From assembly GCF_036689865.1 (NCBI RefSeq), contig NZ_JBAHUQ010000025.1, positions 34,910 to 98,909 of the forward strand: 64,000 bases of DNA, written 5' to 3'. How positions within the stretch are numbered: position 1 is the first letter of the stretch; every line of letters begins with the position of its first letter. Of the stretch, positions 49,401 to 56,228 are shown piece after piece. The position numbers and the translations under genes are program-made. The notes below the pieces were generated by a model that was given only the letters and a program-made list of their open reading frames with translations, was not told the origin of the DNA and did no database searches. The stretch is from Magnetococcus sp. PR-3. GTDB lineage: Bacteria > Pseudomonadota > Magnetococcia > Magnetococcales > Magnetococcaceae.

Positions 49401-51972
49401 GAAAGGACTGTAACCACTGTTCGGTTAAGTAACGTTCATCGTCTCGGCTTCTTCGGTGTAAAGAGAGGATGGGGGCAATCATCTTGGCAAACTGGCTGTT
49501 TTGAACCCCAGGTTCTGCCAATAACGCCTGCACCTTCTGCCTCATGATGGGTTTTTCCAGCAAATTACTGTCAGAGAGAACCCAGGCCATTTGGTAAACG
49601 TTAGGGTCCAGCCTCACCGCAACGGTGAGATAATTCATCATCTGTTCATAGTCCGACAGTGCTTTGGCAGCATACGCCAACTTTATCAGAGCAAATAGAT
49701 CATGCTTTTTAAATGCATAGTCAGGAGGGTAGAGCTTAAGAGCCTGCGCCTCACGCTCCTGAACGTCCATCTGTTTCCATACCGCATAGGGAGCCAGTAC
49801 ATTCTTGAGCTTTTGATCGTGTAACTTCTGCCAAACCTGTTCGAAGGCATTGTCATTGTTATTTAATGTGACCCAGGCAATAACCGCAATAGGGTGTGGA
49901 TGATCAGAGTTTAAATTGCGTTCCAGAGAACTTTTAAGTCGTTCATGCGCATAGGCTAGATAGAGTGCATTCCAGTAGTGCACCAAAGGGGATTCAAAAA
50001 GCCCATATGGCTCAGTCGTCTGTTTGGGCTCCTGCATCTGAGCCACCAATTGTTTTAATACACCGGTATGACCATGCAAAATGGCATAGTGCCAAGGTAA
50101 TAGCCCATCACCATCGGCTTGGTCGGTGGCTATGCCTTGCTTAAGAAGTGCATCCATCACCCCTTGCACACCATGAATAATGGCCAAAGAGAGCGTATTT
50201 TTTCCGCCATGCCCTTTCAAAGAGGGATCAACCCCATGGGACAATAGCCATAGCGCCAATGGGTCATTACCTTGGGCCAAAACCATATGCAGAGGACGCA
50301 CCCCCTGACGGTCTGCAAAATTGGGGTCTGCCCCCAGTTCAACCAACTGCTGAGCCAGTTTTGACTGCTTGTTATGTAAAGCCAGAGTTAGGGGCGTACG
50401 TCCCTGATCATCATAGACATTCAGGTCCAACCCCTGTTTGGCCATGCGCGCCAACAGTGGGGCGCGATTATGTTTAACACCATAGTGAAAAGCATTTCCC
50501 CCCCCATGGATGGATACATCCACCTTTAACCCTGCAGCCATGCTTGCTGTTAGGATGGCCTCACTATCCAGATCAAGGACCATCTCTAAAAAGGAGGTCG
50601 CTTGGTCTTGGCCAACAGTAAACTGTGCACCATGCTCTAAAAGCAGTTGAACCAACTTCGGGTGCCGATTGGTCAACACTTGCTGTAAGGGGGATGTGTC
50701 ATCTTGACCAGCAAGGTTGGGATCCGCCCTGTTCTGAAGCAATAGCGCAACAGCTTGCTCGGCATCATCCCGATTCAAAGCCAGCAAAAGGGGGGTATCC
50801 CCCGCACGATCTATAAGGTTGATATCCTTAATAGAAGCTAAAAAATATTCCACCGTCCTAAGCTCTGCTTGAACCATGATCTGATGGAAGAGTGTGGTCT
50901 CCCCCATGGGCATGGAGGGATCCAACCCTTGATCCAACATGAAGACCAACACCTCATGGTTATTGTCTTCATACATCAACGCACGAATAGCTTTCTGTAA
51001 CGAAGAGGAGGTGCTGTCAAACTTGGCCCCTTGCTCGATCAAAGCCTTTACCTGCTCTAAATCATTTTGAGCAAGTGCTGAGTGCAACTGCATCGTTCGT
51101 TTGAGTCGTTTTTCATCATCGGTAAAAAGAGGTTCCAGAAGAGCCAGAATCGTCGGGCTCTGTATTATCGGCAAAAAATCTATGGGTCTAACGACAGGGT
51201 CGGAGCTGAGCATATACCGTAAATCTGCCCCTTGTTGCAGAAGCTGCTTAACCAGACCATCCCGTTCATTTTCCAGCGCATAATAGAGCCAGTGCCCTAA
51301 GAGATGCCCACGCTGATCATCACTAACAAGCGACTCTAATGCGTTAAGGATTTTGGGGTGCATGTCATTAAAAGGATAACGTTCCGATACATCAGGCTGA
51401 CTGTTATTCCAAGGGGGGGTTACATGGTCAAGAAGCGCACCCTGCTTTAATAACCCTATTAATCGCGAAAGGTCGCTCTCTGCTAATGCATAGTAGAGTT
51501 GTGCGTGTTGAATCTGCTTTAGTTCTTGGGCGTTCAGCAAAGGGGTGATCAGAGCTGTCAGTGCCTTATGATCAAAAATACCGACCATCTCCACAGGCAT
51601 TTTGTCATAGTTCGGAGAGGGTAAGCGAATATCGGCGCCATGCTTTAGCAGCATCTCCACCAAAGCAACATCAAACGGCTCCCGGTCGAAAGCGGCCATA
51701 AATGCCGTAGATTCATCCCCCTCTGGACCGTTGGGAGATACCCCAGCTTTAAGCAGGGCAAGCGCATGGGAGCTGCCTGCGCCATAGGAGACCATTCTTA
51801 CCAGCTCATCATACTGCTCAACTGTTGTTGATGGGTTGGTCGCGCTCTGCTTACTTTGCGTTTGTGGTGTGCCGTGGCGGCTTTGTGCAAAGCCTGCTGA
51901 CACGGTTGTGAGCAAGAGCAGACAGGTTAAAAAGCCAATAACCTCAAATCGTTTAATAAAGAGCGTCGGCAT
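43408..51972 (-). CDS. Giant exported ankyrin-TPR-propeller-CHAT protease
   Basis: 2,854 residues. The signal peptide is cut near GFAQ-S. Ankyrin repeats occupy about 50-665 (G-x-T-P-L-x-x-A, L-x-x-G-A-D-x-N pattern). TPR-like helical repeats run about 690-1400. A short YD/RHS-like beta stretch lies at about 1415-1535 (YDDRGNLSQM, YDSRDLITSM, YDAQGEIESV). A beta-propeller with Reg_prop-like blades (GTLWVGTANGLIRL, GNLWLSAQDGVYGF) spans about 1735-2365. A charged linker leads to a CHAT domain (about 2490-2854) with the dyad H2724 (HLATHG) and C2766 (LSACQSG). CHAT is a clan CD protease fold related to caspase/separase. The many repeat domains suggest a very large receptor-scaffold with a protease effector. 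It lies downstream of the tandem caspase gene on the same strand. Start ATG has AAAGG about 9 bases upstream. Confidence 0.92.
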   Translation of the reverse strand: MPTLFIKRFEVIGFLTCLLLLTTVSAGFAQSRHGTPQTQSKQSATNPSTTVEQYDELVRMVSYGAGSSHALALLKAGVSPNGPEGDESTAFMAAFDREPFDVALVEMLLKHGADIRLPSPNYDKMPVEMVGIFDHKALTALITPLLNAQELKQIQHAQLYYALAESDLSRLIGLLKQGALLDHVTPPWNNSQPDVSERYPFNDMHPKILNALESLVSDDQRGHLLGHWLYYALENERDGLVKQLLQQGADLRYMLSSDPVVRPIDFLPIIQSPTILALLEPLFTDDEKRLKRTMQLHSALAQNDLEQVKALIEQGAKFDSTSSSLQKAIRALMYEDNNHEVLVFMLDQGLDPSMPMGETTLFHQIMVQAELRTVEYFLASIKDINLIDRAGDTPLLLALNRDDAEQAVALLLQNRADPNLAGQDDTSPLQQVLTNRHPKLVQLLLEHGAQFTVGQDQATSFLEMVLDLDSEAILTASMAAGLKVDVSIHGGGNAFHYGVKHNRAPLLARMAKQGLDLNVYDDQGRTPLTLALHNKQSKLAQQLVELGADPNFADRQGVRPLHMVLAQGNDPLALWLLSHGVDPSLKGHGGKNTLSLAIIHGVQGVMDALLKQGIATDQADGDGLLPWHYAILHGHTGVLKQLVAQMQEPKQTTEPYGLFESPLVHYWNALYLAYAHERLKSSLERNLNSDHPHPIAVIAWVTLNNNDNAFEQVWQKLHDQKLKNVLAPYAVWKQMDVQEREAQALKLYPPDYAFKKHDLFALIKLAYAAKALSDYEQMMNYLTVAVRLDPNVYQMAWVLSDSNLLEKPIMRQKVQALLAEPGVQNSQFAKMIAPILSLHRRSRDDERYLTEQWLQSFPHDGRAWTSLGYDLKSNNRHEAALLAHLKGLVFSPFYANYDNGIDQLVKLNRPDQALAYSKILAPNFSQLEQPSERELDGWSRRQVAYAFKDAGNYGKARQLAEDEIKVNPGSIKWRVLLAKIEKHDKRFTHALEQVQAIRKLDPKDHTGRTLEIELLQSLKRHEQALVAWQALKKDTHTPDRALLHQGVELMGALGKKEQQSRLLEQIAQRFPLELAAQLAWAEQLVKMGKHQQAFDLLKAQLEQNPQHEETIKALHQSATKVLDKGAVLPFWQRQLAHYPWSKVLHTWYASNQLKNQPERVAFWRGVVARTPDRLWGHEQLSDLYLNKQKWGEALAILRNYQHSVAASSQSWGERLFVRILIAWVVNQQSRKQRVDKALIKQQMESLNIYRDEGGNLDQYHRYMVMMQGALGHKKKAAEHVIARSKFNLDSTSIYSNLATDYQEHTRDEAKAYGYTMVRRDPYNIKKSQQYVRFLNFWLNGPILSLKHIDRVKKLGLDTNLSYYEKKARSKLGDTVSGFASYMGSKAISDSDRYVNWYHNARKQVLTKDRNQIHYKFENDQAEVEIIYPNGEVLTRRDHPIFGKIVHLGMGASYISAKYDDRGNLSQMRTSAGKQIDLIYDSRDLITSMVGQQPNKPDQVLSFEYGALEKPTLIRIEGVGAIRVRYDAQGEIESVKSDQGHRMALKVTQAFQNLLSMAKIFENYQRNDRLPRIPFTDVKHDALQQSMLSSRGLKRQEAELAYAHYLVEHIADNRDYYSQAKDLLEEHIEAGIHQSIVVSEPTQAQQQAAQAIALWSQLHLQVKPRGLPVEDFEQWSTHRNWLRGMVHAGVGNPFGQVLAKLDERPQKLLKDTKWLAHSELTNEGFWHRYTNRVLGGESASRHTLLIRQNGDVLVGGDKGLNVFTKGHWVWMGYDALNQRFSSTISKNSLKASAQVLALAEDKQGTLWVGTANGLIRLAGPTYAGETQYWMTQQQGLAAPRVTHLAFHKKGGYVATSAGIQPLTKHGPQPPLLMKGEVSFLSAAQEEEHLLVGQADGVYALNETNTPVKLHDKPMQDAVYLPESKWLYMLSGDRIYRVVWDGLTLTEGKPLLLATKADVLAARAIHGLSRIPVTGKGDRLGVLTDQGLALFHEAHFQYMEMPFSSARGGLKIGPELAAQDHRGNLWLSAQDGVYGFRFSDVRQDKRLPVVSIAVDHKQGITYLARGKRIDYVDHDDPQMTPRFFNQAAATQLAMAADGSLLANDHHRIIRFFPGNEKPYELFEARSTPDKAGWQGPVKNILPTADGTIWVASGSSIFRWKTGQKAEEFNWLMDAKRFPSRSEMISRVFENVEGHIQVIASDEGHLEEQGVELSGGLLQWNGEGFDRLKRSKRGFFVTGYTKLDDTQAVVGTSDGFFQDRKGAPRRNYTEIHSYAKLKERFPMLWLGRKGAALGKDKKDWIFPAAGGVVLYHDGRWFYPDRLNQLLPEDRAFGQYGARTVHAVATDPKGRIYMGTDLGLTIYEAHNVTSLLIDNGYAHSVFADQESQQQAALKDIFLDKIDPASKQGRILTRYQALDRELNELKAHLTGGGKQNNSGIRQTSGGEGARAETQEETSQSYKKRLKSRERAMKRLLNQLEQDHYGLFQMLRLDPRELQAMRKELKAGELMVQYLPTPQKLFIQLASRDASRIVEVQVPSQQLFERVVRVARILQSSVDYLKIEGRLTRNKRGHGFSLKDEDEDDLEFSAEQLNEDLHWLYQQLLRPVEYELDQAKQVYLTPVGPLTYLPFSALIRAPGQQPEYAAQRYQLGVMPSLFHLNLVLRAKPSFADDVLLLADPDGSLPGARAEVKAVGESLESASTKLIGAEASLESMTDAISDKRIVHLATHGLLDQDKPADSYLLLAGKSQLGMVDIAMLDLEQTDLVVLSACQSGIGRDGMEYVTLARAFAHAQVPTVVASLWSVHDQATLALMRRFYGHLDEGKNIFSALARAQREMIDMKGDLAHPAAWAAFNVFGRP

Positions 51973-52034
51973 AAGACTTTACCTTTAGATGAAACCGTTG
52001 AGAAATACCGATAAACCATACACATTAAAAGATA

Positions 52035-52044
52035 GGACGGACAG
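52035..52044 (-). promoter_or_regulatory. CTGTCCGTCC element upstream of the CHAT gene
   Basis: On the minus strand CTGTCCGTCC lies 63 bases before the CHAT start codon. The identical decamer occurs 83 bases before the start of the unknown gene at 56059. It could be half of an alternative-sigma promoter or an operator, but only two exact copies were found. Confidence 0.3.
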
Positions 52045-52050
52045 ACCTAC

Positions 52051-52079
52051 AAAAAATGAGAAAGAACCTGCTCTTTTTT
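52051..52079 (-). terminator. Terminator-like hairpin between tandem caspase and CHAT genes
   Basis: On the minus strand AAAAAAGAG can pair with CTC-A-TTTTTT (one bulged A) around a 10-base loop, ending in a T run. It follows the tandem caspase stop by about 70 bases and precedes the CTGTCCGTCC element, which fits separate transcription units. Confidence 0.4.
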
Positions 52080-52147
52080 GAACGATACCGTCCGCACAGT
52101 TGCTCAATGAGCCGAATCGACCTTCTAGATCTCTTTATAACAAACCA

Positions 52148-54325
52148 TTAATGAACCACCTTATGCCCACGGCGGAAGATAAACCGCCCACCTTCATGGC
52201 CAGATCGATGAATGGGCGCCAGTTGGGGGGATTGCTCAGAGTGCCCGGCCACCTGTTCCTGGATATGATCACTAAAAAGCTGATCTACGGCAAATTGACG
52301 ATGGGGAAAAGCGTTAAGACCTTCGAGCAAGGCACGGGCAAACACAGAGTGACCCTGACCACCTTGGTCCGCCACGGGTTCATCTGAACCGCTCGAGAGA
52401 ATCATCCGGGATTTACGGCTATGCAGTTTGGCCAGTAGTTGTGTTTTTTCCGAATCGGCTAAATGCCCCTCTTTGGCTTCATGGCCCTCTTCAGCACCTC
52501 GGTTCATCGCACCAGAGTAGCAACTGTCAGAAATGATAAGAATATGGCGTACAGACATCATCCGCACCTGATCGGTGATAAAACTGGCGGAAAGGTAGGT
52601 GCCAAAATCATCATGCTCAGCATCAACAGGTAACCAATAGGCCTGATCAGCCCGGTGGCTACGCCAGCCATGCCCAGCATAGTAGATCAACAAGCTATCT
52701 TCTGGTTTAAGGTACCGCCGTAATTTACTGATGGTAGAGGTTATTTGGCGGCGGGTCGCATTGTTTAACAGCAGGGAAATCTCTTTATGGTTTGGGAGCA
52801 TTAACGATGTTTTAAACCCAAACCCCGTATGTAAGAGATGTGCGACTTGTTGAGCATCTTGCAAAGGGGTCACCAATGATTTAAAGGCAGGATCGGCATA
52901 ATCACGATTACCAATAATCAACGCATATTGTTGACCTAAGGGTAAATCTCCCCCTTTGACTTTGATCGGAACAACCTGCCTTTCAATGGCCCCATTGCGA
53001 TAGATGGCAAGTAAGGTGACGGACTCTTTTCCCATCATTTGGGACAAACGCCCACGAAAAGCTCCTTCTGGATCGATGTGTAATGGTTGACCATCTGCCA
53101 ACAGGGTTAATAACCCCTGAACAGGTTTAACCCGGCCAGCAATCAGAGGTTGTTGACCTTTAAGGGCAAGAAAACCGCCACGCATGGGAGAGAGCCCATC
53201 AAAAGAGAGCTCAATGTTTGGCTCATGAGAACCCTGCATGACAGAGCGGGTCAACGGATCCATGACAGAGACAACCGAAGGAAAAGGCTGTCGCTCAGGG
53301 TGGGTGGATTCGAATTGAGGTCGAATTTGCAGATCTTGAGTCCACGCCTCCACCTTTTCCCGTTGTTGATAGAATTGGTTCACTCTCTCTGCCAAGGCCT
53401 GAAATGAGCGCGCTTTACCTTCCAGCATGGTTGTTGCCAAGGAGAAAGAGAACTGGCCAAAGTGTTTTTGTTGCGCTTGATCCACCCCCAAAGGAAGCTG
53501 TAACTCCATGGCCAGTTGCTCAGTGCCAGTGGCATAAAAAGCGCTATACCCGGCAGCCTCTGGTAATAGCTGAGCTTTACTGGTTTTTTCTTCCTCGGCA
53601 CAACATGACCAAATACGCTCGGTTTGAGCGGTACTGACTTTCAATGCAGCAGCATGGCAACTGTCTAGAGAGACAAAAACAAAAACACCACGGTTACGCA
53701 GAAGTGTTATGGCCGTTCGCAACTCCCGCCCCCACAAGCCCGGTTTAAACTCAGGCTTTGCGGGAGAGGTGAACGTTGAATCATACAGAACCAGCATGAC
53801 CTCAACGGCCTGATCTGAGTGGGGAAGGAGGTACTCCATACCACTAAAGTGTAGGAAGAGTGTATCCCCACAACGGGCTTGCGCCATCTGTTCTTTTAAA
53901 TGCTCCAGAACCTTCTGGCGGCTGGCTTGTGCGTTGCGTAATTGCACAATATGCTCATCGGCAACACCTTGAACCTGCAAAGCTTTAACCATGAGATCTA
54001 GATCATTGCCCGGACCATTCAAACTCGGTACAGCTTTGCTCTGAAGATGGTTAAGACCGATCAGTAACGCTCGGTTGGTTGGCTTGCCTATATTAAAACA
54101 AGGTTTTGCTGGTGCAACATCATGAAATGTATAGGCAGGTGGCAGTGTCTGAAGAGGTGTAGACTGCCCCCCAGAAGGAACTGTTGTTGGTGTATGGCTC
54201 TGGGTTGTCTGTTTGGCCGGATCTGTATGCAGAACAATCCCTGCCCAACTCAGTGAGGGAAGCATAACCCCCACCCCTAACAGCATCCCGACGACCCAAC
54301 CTATTGTTAATTTAAATAAAGACAA
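52148..54325 (-). CDS. Exported tandem pseudocaspase-caspase protein
   Basis: About 725 residues. The chosen start is TTG at 54325 because AGGGGG (54331-54336) lies 5 bases upstream and the product begins with a clean signal peptide ending SWA-G. ATG 54358 and TTG 54364 also fit the frame but lack a ribosome site. The first C14 fold (about 80-315) keeps Cys223 (LDSCHAA), but the catalytic His position in its SGHG-like motif is Met163 (FSGMEY), so it is probably inactive. A linker of about 150 residues follows. The second C14 fold (about 455-720) is complete, with H552 (YAGHGW) and C602 (SDSCYSG). The architecture suggests a catalytic domain controlled by a pseudoenzyme partner domain. It lies 50 bases after the anti-sigma-like gene. 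Confidence 0.9.
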   Translation of the reverse strand: MSLFKLTIGWVVGMLLGVGVMLPSLSWAGIVLHTDPAKQTTQSHTPTTVPSGGQSTPLQTLPPAYTFHDVAPAKPCFNIGKPTNRALLIGLNHLQSKAVPSLNGPGNDLDLMVKALQVQGVADEHIVQLRNAQASRQKVLEHLKEQMAQARCGDTLFLHFSGMEYLLPHSDQAVEVMLVLYDSTFTSPAKPEFKPGLWGRELRTAITLLRNRGVFVFVSLDSCHAAALKVSTAQTERIWSCCAEEEKTSKAQLLPEAAGYSAFYATGTEQLAMELQLPLGVDQAQQKHFGQFSFSLATTMLEGKARSFQALAERVNQFYQQREKVEAWTQDLQIRPQFESTHPERQPFPSVVSVMDPLTRSVMQGSHEPNIELSFDGLSPMRGGFLALKGQQPLIAGRVKPVQGLLTLLADGQPLHIDPEGAFRGRLSQMMGKESVTLLAIYRNGAIERQVVPIKVKGGDLPLGQQYALIIGNRDYADPAFKSLVTPLQDAQQVAHLLHTGFGFKTSLMLPNHKEISLLLNNATRRQITSTISKLRRYLKPEDSLLIYYAGHGWRSHRADQAYWLPVDAEHDDFGTYLSASFITDQVRMMSVRHILIISDSCYSGAMNRGAEEGHEAKEGHLADSEKTQLLAKLHSRKSRMILSSGSDEPVADQGGQGHSVFARALLEGLNAFPHRQFAVDQLFSDHIQEQVAGHSEQSPQLAPIHRSGHEGGRFIFRRGHKVVH

Positions 54326-54330
54326 TTTTT

Positions 54331-54336
54331 CCCCCT
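54331..54336 (-). promoter_or_regulatory. Ribosome-binding site deciding a TTG start
   Basis: AGGGGG on the minus strand sits 5 bases before TTG at 54325. No comparable site precedes the two upstream in-frame start candidates. Confidence 0.55.
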
Positions 54337-54375
54337 GACATGCCCCCAAGGCAAACATCCCCAATGGATTGAGGG

Positions 54376-55314
54376 TTAGGGTTGAGGTTTTAAAAGTGCA
54401 TCCAGCAAATAGGTTGCCTGCTTACATAACTGTTTATTGGGTGTTTTATCTTGTAATAGGGTGGCCTGTTGCAAGGTTTGATAAAAGGAGATCCCCTCAC
54501 CCGACGCAGCCCCCTGAACAATGGTTGTTTGACCTCTCTGCATCGCTTGCCAAAACGCCTGGTCTGGTGCTGGCGTTGTATGGCACCCCAGATAGACCAT
54601 CATCGCCCACTGACCGGAGATAAAACCGGGTTCAATGGCTGATGTGGTGCCCACACTCTTGGGTCTCTGTTGCAGATCTGGCAAAAAAGCCCGCAGTCGC
54701 ATCCAGGCAGGATCGTTGAGTGATAACGCATCCAACCGTTCCCGCACCCCTGCGGCAAACGCTAGGATAAGGGCCTGATTTTGTAAAGCCAGGGCCTCTC
54801 GTGTTGCCCCACCCCGACGGGCAACATGCCATGCATCACCAGACGGACCACGCCATGCTGGCGATTGAGGGCTCAACCAAGGCCAAGTTTTGGCACCAGA
54901 GAGCTCAACCTGCGCCATGGTCAAATGGATCTGCCCCTCTGTGCGCCAATCCTGAGCAGGTTGCAGAACCACAAACCAAAGCGCAGCCGCGGCAGCAACA
55001 CCCCCTACCGACCAGGATTGCCACCCAATTTTAAAACGTGACCGCCACTGTTGTTGATGCCGTTTGGAGGAGAGATCCGTGATACCAGAGATGTGATCTT
55101 CCCTCATTTCCATCACAGTAGACCAGTGCGTATAACACCGCTCACAATGGGCCAAGTGAGAAATAACCTGTTGTCGTGGCTCCCCTTCTAAGCTCTGTTC
55201 AGCAAATTGGGCCACTGTTTCGGGTGATAGACATTGTCCAGGCCTGTTCTTATGCGGGAGAAAAAGGGTAGCCAACAGACCTTTGACCCAAGAGGAGCGA
55301 TCCATAACAGCCAT
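54376..55314 (-). CDS. Membrane zinc-finger anti-sigma-like protein
   Basis: About 312 residues. ATG at 55314 is chosen; ATG 55305 and an upstream GTG at 55359 are alternatives, and none has an ideal ribosome site. Residues about 28-65 contain the anti-sigma zinc signature H-x3-C-x2-C (HLAHCERC; H53, C57, C60). One membrane span (about 98-118) follows a basic segment, giving a cytoplasmic N-terminus and a periplasmic region of nearly 200 residues with no recognised domain. Known ZAS-type anti-sigma factors hold an ECF sigma factor at the membrane and release it on a signal, often by proteolysis. Here the likely partner is the ECF-like factor encoded divergently at 58827. The gene is in line with four exported caspase/CHAT or unknown genes. 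Confidence 0.78.
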   Translation of the reverse strand: MAVMDRSSWVKGLLATLFLPHKNRPGQCLSPETVAQFAEQSLEGEPRQQVISHLAHCERCYTHWSTVMEMREDHISGITDLSSKRHQQQWRSRFKIGWQSWSVGGVAAAAALWFVVLQPAQDWRTEGQIHLTMAQVELSGAKTWPWLSPQSPAWRGPSGDAWHVARRGGATREALALQNQALILAFAAGVRERLDALSLNDPAWMRLRAFLPDLQQRPKSVGTTSAIEPGFISGQWAMMVYLGCHTTPAPDQAFWQAMQRGQTTIVQGAASGEGISFYQTLQQATLLQDKTPNKQLCKQATYLLDALLKPQP

Positions 55315-55519
55315 TCCATCCTGTAAAGTAACCCGTTCATACTGCAACAAACAGCACACCTGGCATGACAGAGAAAAACCCTCTCCCTGGCAAGGCAGGG
55401 CAAGGGAATGATCATTATTGTTATGGCATTAAACCACTAAGTAAACCTTTTACACTCCTATGTAGAACGACCCTGATCCAGAATAAAAACAGCTCATATG
55501 CTGTCCATTCACACTTTTT

Positions 55520-56059
55520 TCAGGCCTCTTCTGGCAGTACCCCAAGAAAACGGAACATCTCCTCACACTCCAAATCTTCATCCAGCAGTGCTTGCGCAAA
55601 AGCTTGGCACATCCACTCAAACCGCTCTTCTGGCCCCCCTTCCACACGATCCAAAATTAATTGCAAACCGCTAATCACACTCTCTAACTGCTCATCCTCA
55701 TACTGCAGGGCTAAATGTAAGCGCCCTAAATGACAGTAGAGAACCCCCTGCTCTGCATCGGTAAAAAAAGCGTGATAGGTGGACCAAAACCGTCGTTCCT
55801 GTTCACCACCATGTAGGCCAAAGGTCGCAGCCAACCACAGAGATACAGTATCGTCCAGCTCTTCTATACCTATGGGGGTTAAACCTGGGGCGGCTTTGTG
55901 TAAAATCCCTTTTAATAGATCCATCCCCTCTTCGGGCTCTGGTGAGGTTAGAGCTTTGGGTACAACAAATAGACGGGGAAGCGTCAACCCCTGCTCTGAA
56001 GCCTGCTCAGTCTTTTGCTCAGTGAACCGATCTTGTTCTATGACGGCTGCGGTGCTCAT
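55520..56059 (-). CDS. Acidic protein of unknown function in the caspase cluster
   Basis: 179 residues. ATG at 56059 is chosen because GGGAGAG (56065-56071) lies 5 bases upstream; the frame extends to 56116 without a ribosome site. There is no signal peptide or membrane span. The N-terminal 45 residues are polar and probably flexible. The remainder is helical and Glu/Leu-rich (GVLYCHLGRLHLALQYEDEQ, ending in EDLECEEMFRFLGVL). It lies between the exported caspase/DUF4384 gene and the anti-sigma-like gene on the same strand. It could be a cytosolic chaperone or adaptor for a cluster product. I do not recognise a family. Confidence 0.72.
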   Translation of the reverse strand: MSTAAVIEQDRFTEQKTEQASEQGLTLPRLFVVPKALTSPEPEEGMDLLKGILHKAAPGLTPIGIEELDDTVSLWLAATFGLHGGEQERRFWSTYHAFFTDAEQGVLYCHLGRLHLALQYEDEQLESVISGLQLILDRVEGGPEERFEWMCQAFAQALLDEDLECEEMFRFLGVLPEEA

Positions 56060-56109
56060 ATCATCTCTCCCAAAAAAGTCCTCAGTATGGTGATTTTTTG
56101 TTAACCCAA

Positions 56110-56125
56110 CGTGCAACCATGCACG
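56110..56125. promoter_or_regulatory. Perfect inverted repeat CGTGCA-ACCA-TGCACG
   Basis: A six-base perfect dyad with a 4-base centre lies 51-66 bases before the start codon of the unknown acidic protein and just downstream (minus strand) of the CTGTCCGTCC element. It could be an operator or a 5' UTR hairpin. Confidence 0.3.
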
Positions 56126-56141
56126 GTACGGTTATGTATTT

Positions 56142-56151
56142 GGACGGACAG
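56142..56151 (-). promoter_or_regulatory. CTGTCCGTCC element upstream of the acidic protein gene
   Basis: Exact match on the minus strand to the decamer upstream of the CHAT gene (52035-52044). It lies 83 bases before the start codon at 56059. Confidence 0.3.
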
Positions 56152-56228
56152 GTTTGGATAATTGCGATGATCCCATTGATTCTTTCGCACAAGAACACAT
56201 TAAGACATTGAATCTATACACATAAAAA

